Of a DNA stretch of 9,002 nt, positions 1 through 7,221 are shown piece after piece. This DNA comes from an uncultured Mailhella sp. (GTDB lineage Bacteria > Desulfobacterota > Desulfovibrionia > Desulfovibrionales > Desulfovibrionaceae). The stretch is taken from contig CALUWZ010000065.1 in NCBI GenBank assembly GCA_944324625.1, forward strand, positions 1 through 9,002. The letters are read 5' to 3'. Position numbers and translations under genes: made by a program. The notes beneath the pieces were generated by a model. It was not told the DNA's origin. It made no database searches and worked only from the letters and a program-made list of their open reading frames with translations. How positions within the stretch are numbered: the stretch's first letter is position 1; every line of letters starts with the position of its first letter.

Positions 1-230
1 GATTCAGCGCCGAATCGGGCACGGATACGGAAGAACTGGCAAAAGCGGTCAGCCGCAAGCTCACTGCAAAAAACTGCGACATCATAGTGGGCAATTTCCT
101 TTCCGAAGCCATGGGCGCAAAAACAAACCGCGTATACGTGGCGGACAAAAACGGCATAGAAGAAGCATGGGCAACCATGAGCAAGGCAGACCTTGCATGG
201 GATCTGCTCTCCTATCTGGAAAGTGTGTGA
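1..230 (+). CDS. coaBC: CoaBC, C-terminal end of the phosphopantothenoylcysteine synthetase domain (5' truncated)
   Basis: Only the last 75 codons are in the window, read from base 3 to the TGA at 228-230. CoaBC is a cytoplasmic bifunctional enzyme: the CoaB half joins cysteine to 4'-phosphopantothenate using CTP, and the CoaC half decarboxylates the product to 4'-phosphopantetheine. The visible residues fit the end of the CoaB half. They begin FSAESG, matching the family's GFAAE strand, then show the segment SRKLTAKNCDIIVGN, where families usually have KL..K..D.IVAN, then TNRVYV and a final helix beginning MSKADLAWDLL. The usual Asp after the VGN asparagine is Phe here. The next gene starts 1 nt after this stop, so the two are probably co-translated. 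coaX, for the preceding pathway step, lies about 1.8 kb downstream. Identification is by motif only. Confidence 0.85.
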   Translation, partial: FSAESGTDTEELAKAVSRKLTAKNCDIIVGNFLSEAMGAKTNRVYVADKNGIEEAWATMSKADLAWDLLSYLESV

Positions 231-231
231 T

Positions 232-1104
232 ATGCATAATCCTTTTTTGCTGAAAAATCTGACATCGCAGGGCTTTCGCTATATTCTTTTAAACAGTCCC
301 GAACAAAAAAAAGAATATACCCGTCAGAACAGCGCACCCGAGCGCAAAACAGCTTTGCCCAAAGCCCTTGCAACCGAAAGCTCCGCCCCAAAAGGAAAAA
401 CTCCCGAAAAAACTTTCCAAACGCCTGTTTTTTCCCAAGGCGGCCAAGCATCCGGCACAAAACCCGCCCAAACACCGTTCAGCCGCAGTCCGAAAGATTT
501 TTCCCTAACACATGCACGGCAAAATCCACGGCAGAGTTCCCAAAAGCCCGACACTTCCCTTTCTGCGCAAAACCTCCTGCGCCAGCCTATTCTGCCTTTC
601 CATGCATGGCCCGAAGAATGGAAAGCCATTCACAGGCGCTGCCGTCTTCCCGAAGAACGGCCCAAACTTCTTTCCAAGCAAATAGTCTGGACTTACGCAG
701 GCCTTGAATACGATTTATTTACGGACAGGCCCAGCGACAGGCGCAGGCAGCTTATTGCCCAAATCATCAAAACCCTTTCTTTCCCCAAAGGAACACATAT
801 TTTTCTGCCCTACCGCACGGTAACGGAAGAGGGAACAAGCCAAATTGCCGTTTGCCGCGCAGGCAATGCAGACTATTCATTTTTCTGGTCAGCCGTTGAT
901 TTCATCCGTCCGAGAGTTCTGGTTGTTTTCGGCGGACAGACCATTGAAGAACTGAACCTTCCCCCGCTTCTGCCCACACAAAAACATACTCTTGCGCCCG
1001 TAACCGTTTACGCCTTGGACACCATTATGCTCTATGCCGAAAACGCCAAGGAAAACGAAATAATGATGAATTTTCTGAAAACCAATTTAAAAGTATTTGC
1101 TTAA
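232..1104 (+). CDS. Uncharacterised 290-residue protein with disordered linker and possible UDG-like C-terminal domain
   Basis: I do not recognise this family with confidence. ATG 232 is chosen over the in-frame ATG at 193 because 193 lies inside coaBC, while a GGAAAG sits 8 nt before 232. Residues 1-21 form a short ordered start (MHNPFLLKNL.., FRYILL). Residues about 22-115 are rich in Pro, Lys, Gln, Ser and Thr with almost no hydrophobic pattern, so probably disordered. Residues about 116-290 look folded: LPFHAWPEEW at 121-130, VWTYAGLEYDL at 152-162, DRRRQL at 169-174, FFW at 217-219, and PRVLVVFGG at 227-235. A hydrophobic strand after a Pro and ending in Gly, preceded by an aromatic-rich helix, recalls the uracil-DNA glycosylase fold (also used by the DNA polymerase III psi subunit), but no catalytic motif is evident. 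No signal peptide or membrane segment is seen. Its 1-nt spacing after coaBC indicates the same operon. Confidence 0.8.
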   Translation: MHNPFLLKNLTSQGFRYILLNSPEQKKEYTRQNSAPERKTALPKALATESSAPKGKTPEKTFQTPVFSQGGQASGTKPAQTPFSRSPKDFSLTHARQNPRQSSQKPDTSLSAQNLLRQPILPFHAWPEEWKAIHRRCRLPEERPKLLSKQIVWTYAGLEYDLFTDRPSDRRRQLIAQIIKTLSFPKGTHIFLPYRTVTEEGTSQIAVCRAGNADYSFFWSAVDFIRPRVLVVFGGQTIEELNLPPLLPTQKHTLAPVTVYALDTIMLYAENAKENEIMMNFLKTNLKVFA

Positions 1105-1132
1105 ATTATTTTTTATAAAAGAACGGGAATAC

Positions 1133-1162
1133 TTTACACATGAAAAAAAATACGCTACTAAT
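1133..1162 (+). promoter_or_regulatory. Possible weak promoter before the CBS-domain gene
   Basis: A TTTACA (1133-1138) resembles a -35 box and is followed, 18 nt later, by ACTAAT (1157-1162), which matches the -10 consensus at 4 of 6 positions. The 129-nt gap between the uncharacterised gene and the TTG start is AT-rich and has no convincing terminator, so this may be an internal promoter or chance in AT-rich DNA. Confidence 0.3.
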
Positions 1163-1220
1163 AAAACAAAGCATTTCACAGGGAAATGCGGCTGCTCATG
1201 CAGTTTTTTCGAACAGCAAC

Positions 1221-1227
1221 AAAGGAG
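1221..1227 (+). promoter_or_regulatory. Ribosome binding site that decides a TTG start
   Basis: AAAGGAG at 1221-1227 is the best Shine-Dalgarno match in this leader. It sits 6 nt before TTG 1234, and 35 nt downstream of the in-frame ATG at 1186, so it cannot serve that ATG. ATG 1186 has only GGGAAA abutting it. This favours TTG 1234 as the start of the CBS-domain gene. Confidence 0.7.
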
Positions 1228-1233
1228 TTTATT

Positions 1234-2068
1234 TTGGACGGTGATTCGCAGCGTTCTCTTTGGAACAAAATAAGCCACATATTCGGCGGCAAATCCGAAG
1301 ACAATCTGGAACAAGTTATTATGGAAGCCCGTGAAGAGGGCGATGTGGAAGCAGAAGAAAGCAATATGCTTTTATCTGTTCTTGAACTTGGGGAAACACA
1401 GGTTCAGGAAATCATGACCCCCCGCACCGACATAGCCTGCCTCACCAATGAAGCAACAATTCAGGAAGCGGCACAGTGCATTCAGACCAACGGCCATTCC
1501 AGAATCCCTGTTTACAAAGAAACCAAAGACAACATTATCGGCATTATCTACGCAAAAGATCTGCTGACCTATCTTGTAGACCCGAACCTTGACCCTGCTG
1601 CTGACCATGTGGACAAAATCATGCGTCAGCCCTATTTTATTCCTGAAACAAAAAGTTCGGCTGAACTTCTGCAGGAGTTTCGCGTACGCAAGAACCATAT
1701 TGCCATTGTAGTTGACGAATACGGCGGAACAAGCGGTCTTATTACCATTGAAGACCTTTTGGAAGTCATTGTAGGCGACATCGAAGACGAATTTGACGCC
1801 CCCCGCGAAGAAGACGTTCAGAAAATCAACGATGAAGAATATATTCTGCACGGCCGTACGTTCCTTGAAGATTTAACGGAAATAGGCATCAATATAGAAT
1901 CCGAAGAAGTGGACACCATCGGCGGCTATCTCAGCCTGCAGGCAGGTCATGTTCCTGCAGTCAACGAAACCTTTGCCATTGCCGACTGGGAATTTACGGT
2001 AATCGAAGCAGACACCAAACAAATCCATAAAATATCTGCAAAAAAAATCAATCACAGCGTTTTGGCAG

Positions 2069-2076
<8 letters not shown>
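1234..2076 (+). CDS. CorC/HlyC-type tandem CBS domain protein
   Basis: This 280-residue soluble protein belongs to the CorC/HlyC/YbeX group, linked in the family to magnesium and cobalt efflux; the biochemical role is not settled. From TTG 1234, the first conserved segment is EIMTPRTDI at 59-67. Then come CBS 1 (about 65-115, with HSRIPVY at 88-94), CBS 2 (about 128-182, with DEYGGTSGLITIEDLLE at 161-177 and VGDIEDEFD at 180-188), and a CorC_HlyC domain (about 200-275, with DTIGGYL at 227-233). No DUF21 membrane domain is present, as in E. coli CorC, so it would act in the cytoplasm or at the membrane surface. The TTG start is preferred because AAAGGAG lies 6 nt before it and the resulting N-terminus (DGDSQRSLW) looks like family members. 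ATG 1186 would add 16 residues. The coaX start overlaps its last 8 nt, which suggests coupled translation. Confidence 0.92.
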
Positions 2077-4197
<2,121 letters not shown>

Positions 4198-4203
4198 TTC
4201 AGC

Positions 4204-4233
4204 AAAGGCTGTCGTCAGACAGCCTTTCTTTTT
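4204..4233 (+). terminator. Rho-independent terminator after eno
   Basis: A perfect 10-bp stem (AAAGGCTGTC at 4204-4213 with GACAGCCTTT at 4218-4227) closes on a GTCA loop and is followed by CTTTTT. It lies between eno and lolA, and the lolA ribosome binding site (AGGA, 4235-4238) starts 2 nt after its T run. Confidence 0.92.
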
Positions 4234-4243
4234 CAGGAAATCT

Positions 4244-4900
4244 ATGAAAAAAATATTCTCACAGTGTTTGCTTTTTGCCCTGCTTTTATCATGCATTTTG
4301 GTTTCCTCTGCCGCTGCGGCTGAAATTTCCCTGCTGCGCGAAGTGGAAAATGCCTATCAGGACATGAAAAACTTTAAAGCCGAATTCAAACAGGAACTGT
4401 TTCACCGCGAAAGCAACACCACCCAAAAACGCGCCGGTTCCATTGAATTTATGCCCGAAACGTTTATTTACTGGCAGACCGAAGCTCCTGACCGCGAAAT
4501 CATTGTCAGCAATGAAAATGAAGTCTGGAATTACCTGCCCGACGAAGAACTTGCCTATCATTATTCCACCAAGGTTCTGGATACTTCCCATGCCGTGCTC
4601 AGCGTAATCACGGGACAGGCCAAACTGGAAGACAGCTTTGAAGTGGAATTTCTGTCAAAAACAGACAGTACGCAGGAATTTGTTTTATATCCCTTGGAGT
4701 CCAATCCGCAGATGGTTGAAATTACCCTTACGGTAAACAGCAAAGAAAAACGCATCCAAAAAATTGTGGTGCTGGACTTTTTCGGAAATCTCAATACCAT
4801 TGAGTTTACAAAATTTACCCCAAATGCCAAACTTGACAAAAAACATTTTTACCTCGAACTTCCCGAAGACGTTGAAGTGGAAGAACATATAAACGATTAA
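4244..4900 (+). CDS. lolA: LolA-like periplasmic outer-membrane lipoprotein carrier
   Basis: LolA picks up lipoproteins released by LolCDE at the inner membrane and carries them across the periplasm. The start at 4244 has AGGA 5 nt upstream and yields 218 residues; the frame stays open back into eno, but that part is not coding. Residues 1-26 are a typical signal peptide: MKK, a hydrophobic core, then SSAAAA, with cleavage probably before Glu27. The mature part follows the LolA pattern: an N-terminal helix with NFKAEFKQ (43-50), GSIEFMPETFIYW (65-77), EIIVSN..EVWNYLPD (85-100) and a C-terminal stretch with DFFGNLNTIEF (178-188) and LPEDVEV (206-212). Aligned by eye, E. coli mature Arg43 (in KRPNLF) corresponds to Met70. 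Cys17 lies inside the hydrophobic core and is not a convincing lipobox. No promoter fits between the eno terminator and this gene, so expression may rely on read-through or on a promoter within eno. Confidence 0.9.
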   Translation: MKKIFSQCLLFALLLSCILVSSAAAAEISLLREVENAYQDMKNFKAEFKQELFHRESNTTQKRAGSIEFMPETFIYWQTEAPDREIIVSNENEVWNYLPDEELAYHYSTKVLDTSHAVLSVITGQAKLEDSFEVEFLSKTDSTQEFVLYPLESNPQMVEITLTVNSKEKRIQKIVVLDFFGNLNTIEFTKFTPNAKLDKKHFYLELPEDVEVEEHIND

Positions 4901-4928
4901 AAAAAAAGGGCGGCAGCCCTTTTTTTTT
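4901..4928. terminator. Bidirectional terminator after lolA
   Basis: GGGC (4908-4911) and GCCC (4916-4919) form the stem with a GGCA loop. Seven A residues before and nine T residues after extend it to an A-T paired stem and give a U run on either strand. It directly follows the lolA stop codon. In the reverse direction it could also stop transcripts of the convergent gene at 5086-5520. The stretch from here to 5046 holds no gene that I can support. Confidence 0.88.
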
Positions 4929-5046
4929 ACTGAATTTCTTTTTTGTTCTGTTTGCGCATGCACTTTCTTCAAAAAACTGTGTCGTATCTGCGGCAGTCCC
5001 CTGAAAACCGATATCTTTTTTTTTATAATTCAAAATTCAAGCATAA

Positions 5047-5077
5047 AACGGTCAGAACCGTTCCGTCCGCATGACGG
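5047..5077 (-). terminator. Tandem hairpins, possible weak terminator of the orphan minus-strand gene
   Basis: Two adjacent hairpins lie 8 nt past the stop codon of the minus-strand gene. One pairs CCGTC (5063-5067) with GACGG (5073-5077) around a 5-nt loop. The other pairs AACGGT (5047-5052) with ACCGTT (5057-5062) around a 4-nt loop. Read on the minus strand, the second is followed by only a short TTTTAT, so termination would be weak; the bidirectional hairpin at 4901-4928 may be the backup. Confidence 0.5.
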
Positions 5078-5085
5078 CAGACATA

Positions 5086-5520
5086 TTAATATTTGTGCAC
5101 CATAACTTCCGAAACTTCAACAACGACTTTTAACGGCAGTTTTTCAAAATACCATTGATAGGCAAGGCAATTTTTGTCCGTCACCCTTTTTTCGAAATCC
5201 TTTAAAAACGCAATTTCCACTTCGTCCAGACAGCTGAGTCCAAGCCGCAGCTGTTTTTCACGAAACAGCATGGCAACATCTTCATACAGGGCAACACACT
5301 CATCCTGCGTAATTTTTTCAAATGGAACTTCCAAAAAAGATTTAAAATGGTTTTTAAAATGATTGTCACAAGCGCGTTCTTCTTTACCTATATATTTTTC
5401 AAAAAATTCCGCTTCCTTAACCAAATACGTCAGAGCTTCAGCCAAAAGCTTGTATTCTTCCAAAGGGTCCAAGCACTCTTTACATTTATTCATTGCATCC
5501 AGATATTTTTTTGTATGCAT
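5086..5520 (-). CDS. Uncharacterised 144-residue protein with CxxC
   Basis: I do not recognise this family. The start at 5520 is chosen because GGAGGAG (5529-5523) lies just upstream; two in-frame ATG codons further upstream (5547 and 5535) lie on the wrong side of that site, and 5547 overlaps the -10 box. The product is 144 residues, with no signal peptide or membrane segment, and looks mostly alpha-helical and charged. It has six cysteines: Cys13 and Cys16 form CKEC near the N-terminus, the others are at 51, 75, 97 and 118. His54 and His58 stand in a helix (HFKNH). The tail (KVVVEVSEVMVHKY) looks like a beta strand. A metal or redox role is possible from the cysteines but not shown. It stands alone, convergent with lolA and divergent from the TauE/SafE gene, with its own promoter. 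It could be a lineage-specific gene. Confidence 0.75.
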   Translation of the reverse strand: MHTKKYLDAMNKCKECLDPLEEYKLLAEALTYLVKEAEFFEKYIGKEERACDNHFKNHFKSFLEVPFEKITQDECVALYEDVAMLFREKQLRLGLSCLDEVEIAFLKDFEKRVTDKNCLAYQWYFEKLPLKVVVEVSEVMVHKY

Positions 5521-5547
5521 AGCTCCTCCATACATATTTTTATTCAA

Positions 5548-5578
5548 ATTATAGTATTTCTAATAAAAAAGCCAGCAA
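5548..5578 (-). promoter_or_regulatory. Probable promoter of the orphan minus-strand gene
   Basis: On the minus strand a perfect TATAAT (5553-5548) stands 27 nt before the ATG at 5520 and leaves a leader of about 20 nt carrying GGAGGAG. The best -35 candidate, TTGCTG (5578-5573), matches only at its first three bases and is 19 nt away, so the -10 box is the main support. Confidence 0.55.
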
Positions 5579-5627
5579 TTTTATTGGAAAATAAAATTTA
5601 TTTTTTCTGCTGTATCTAATAGTATTT
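5551..5627 (+). repeat. Direct repeat ATAGTATTT (two copies)
   Basis: The same nine bases occur at 5551-5559 and 5619-5627, 68 nt apart, in the region between the orphan gene and the TauE/SafE gene. The first copy overlaps the -10 box of the orphan gene. The stretch is very AT-rich, so chance is a real alternative to a regulator site. Confidence 0.4.
5577..5598. repeat. Perfect 9-bp AT-only inverted repeat, possible operator
   Basis: AATTTTATT (5577-5585) and AATAAAATT (5590-5598) are exact reverse complements separated by GGAA. It overlaps the upstream edge of the -35 region of the minus-strand orphan gene and lies about 90 nt before the TauE/SafE start. A run of six T follows shortly on the plus strand. 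It is not behind a plus-strand gene, so a terminator role is unlikely; a binding site for a regulator or nucleoid protein is possible. Confidence 0.45.
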
Positions 5628-5688
5628 ATAGACAAAAAAAACGGTTTGTGATAAATAACTGCAAATTTCACATTCTGTGGTGATAAGC

Positions 5689-6432
5689 ATGGATTCACTG
5701 ACACCGTTTTTGTACGTTTTCATCGGACTTGCGGTTATTTTCGGCGGAATTCTGCGGGGAATAAGCGGTTTTGGCTTTTCCCTGACCCTTGTGGTTGCCT
5801 TAACTTTTTTTCTTCCGCCCGTTGAAGCAACAGCCCTTATTTTTATCTGGGAAATTTCCGCAAGCATACTGCATCTGCCCTTTGTATGGAAACATGTTGA
5901 CTGGAAAGCCCTGAAATGGCTTTGCCTCGGCTGCATTATCGGAACGCCCCTCGGCGTGCTTTCCCTTATTGTTATCCCTCCAGCACCCATGACAGTCATA
6001 ATCAACGGCACAGTCATTATCCTGAGCCTTGTCATGCTGAAGGGCTTTACCCTGAAGCGCAATCTCACCAATCTGGAAATAATTGGCACGGGTACTGTTT
6101 CAGGCGTAATCAACGGAGCTTCCGCCAACGGCGGCCCTCCCGTCATACTGCTCTTTTTTTCAAGCCCCGCAGGCGCAAACGTTGGACGGGCATCGCTTAT
6201 CGCCTATTTTCTGTTTACCGATATTTTTGCCTCTGCGGTTTTTGCCTCCCAAGGCCTTATGAGTTTCAAAATTATCTTGCTTTCACTGTATTACATTCCG
6301 TGTCTCGGCCTCGGAATTTGGATAGGCAGCAAACTCTATCACAAAATTGACGAACGCCTGTTTAAACGCTTTGTCATTATATTATTAATCATTATTTCCG
6401 CCTTTGGCTGCGTCAAAGCCCTGCTGGCATAA
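5689..6432 (+). CDS. TauE/SafE-family membrane permease
   Basis: This 247-residue inner-membrane protein belongs to the TauE/SafE (DUF81) group, whose studied members move sulfite, sulfoacetate or other organic sulfur anions; the substrate here is unknown. About eight hydrophobic segments can be seen. Family motifs are RGISGFGFSL (23-32) in the first repeat, INGASANGGPP (141-151) starting the second repeat, GLGIWIG (207-213), and ERLFKRFV (222-229) before the last membrane segment. ATG 5689 is chosen because GGTGA (5679-5683) lies 5 nt before it; two GTG codons at 5677 and 5680 are in frame but lack a ribosome binding site. It is divergent from the orphan gene and followed by a bidirectional terminator shared with yedF. 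The closeness to a sulfur/selenium protein is suggestive of sulfur work but not proof. Confidence 0.9.
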   Translation: MDSLTPFLYVFIGLAVIFGGILRGISGFGFSLTLVVALTFFLPPVEATALIFIWEISASILHLPFVWKHVDWKALKWLCLGCIIGTPLGVLSLIVIPPAPMTVIINGTVIILSLVMLKGFTLKRNLTNLEIIGTGTVSGVINGASANGGPPVILLFFSSPAGANVGRASLIAYFLFTDIFASAVFASQGLMSFKIILLSLYYIPCLGLGIWIGSKLYHKIDERLFKRFVIILLIIISAFGCVKALLA

Positions 6433-6450
6433 AACTTGCCGACAAGACAT

Positions 6451-6484
6451 AAAAAAAGGTTTCCTTACGGAAACCTTTTTCTTT
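6451..6484. terminator. Bidirectional terminator between the TauE/SafE gene and yedF
   Basis: A perfect 12-bp stem (6453-6464 with 6469-6480) around a TTAC loop has seven A residues on its left and TTTTTCTTT on its right. It lies 18 nt after the permease stop and 19 nt beyond the yedF stop on the other strand, so it can end both converging transcripts. Confidence 0.93.
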
Positions 6485-6503
6485 ATAATACTGCAAACAG
6501 TTC

Positions 6504-7196
6504 TTACGGTCTGATGACTTTATCCGCCAAATCAAGAGCCGTCACAATATCAAGCATATTGGTAGTTTCGCCTATTTTCTTTTCTTCAAGCAAACCGAAG
6601 TGGTTCAGGCATGTTCCGCAGACGGAAATTTTCACTCCCTGCGCGGCAAGCTTTTTCAGGCTTTCCAAATTCTTGCCTTCGGCAGTGGCAAGTTTTACCC
6701 CGCCGTTTACCATAATCACATGCCACAAATGCATTTCGGGCAAAGTTGCAAGGAAATTTTCCATAAGCTTGGCACCGAGTTCATCGTCACCGTGGCCAAG
6801 CTTATCCGTAGAAAGAAAAAGCACTGTTTTCACTTTTTGATGATACGCAAGGTAATCGGCATAATTTTCGCCGTCTTTCAGAAACATGGGCTTTTTATTG
6901 AAAATTTCCGTATCCTTGAAAAACGCTGCCTTTTCAAAACTCGGCACATCTTTCTTCACGGAAAATTCCCCCACCTGCGCCATGAGCACGGTCAGCGCAA
7001 AAACATTTTCCTCCCTTGTTTCCACATCCTGTATAAAATATCCTGAATTCTGCGCAAAACGGGTAATATTTTCCACAGCGGGACGGTTATCCACAAGCAC
7101 CAAAAAAATTTCGGGCTGCTGGGTTTGAATAAGTTCTCTGCATTTCAGAACAGGTTCAGGACAGGCCAAACCTCGGCAATCAAGTGTCAGTATCAT
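6504..7196 (-). CDS. yedF: YedF, sulfurtransferase-like selenium metabolism protein
   Basis: This 230-residue cytoplasmic protein matches the two-domain YedF group, found mainly in genomes with selenium metabolism; its exact reaction is not established. Residues 1-75 are a TusA-like domain with DCRGLACPEPVL (6-17), where Cys12 in CPEP is the expected persulfide or selenide carrier. Residues about 120-230 are a DsrE-like domain with LSTDKLGHGDDELG (128-141), VNGGVKLA (163-170), SVCGTCLNHFGL (191-202) and IGETTNM (208-214). Cys193 and Cys196 may be a second thiol site. The segment 76-120 links the two. The ATG at 7196 follows GGAG (9 nt away) and AAGGGG (2-3 nt away). It starts 25 nt after the der stop codon, so it is probably co-transcribed with der. 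No selenocysteine codon is evident. Confidence 0.93.
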   Translation of the reverse strand: MILTLDCRGLACPEPVLKCRELIQTQQPEIFLVLVDNRPAVENITRFAQNSGYFIQDVETREENVFALTVLMAQVGEFSVKKDVPSFEKAAFFKDTEIFNKKPMFLKDGENYADYLAYHQKVKTVLFLSTDKLGHGDDELGAKLMENFLATLPEMHLWHVIMVNGGVKLATAEGKNLESLKKLAAQGVKISVCGTCLNHFGLLEEKKIGETTNMLDIVTALDLADKVIRP

Positions 7197-7221
7197 TTCC
7201 CCTTACTCCGTTTATTGTGTT

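Noticed and set aside
4283..4294. Possible lipobox (LLSC) in LolA
   Set aside because: Leu at the -2 position is unusual, Cys17 lies within the hydrophobic core, and a normal Ala-rich cleavage site follows at residue 26.
5347..5619. A 90-codon plus-strand frame opposite the orphan gene
   Set aside because: It has no ribosome binding site, its product is a Phe/Ile-rich antisense shadow, and the minus strand has a clear promoter and ribosome binding site.
5647..5672. CRP/FNR/Rex-like half sites TGTGA and TCACA before the TauE/SafE gene
   Set aside because: The arms are 16 nt apart rather than the usual 6, so they do not form a standard site, and five-base arms are common by chance.
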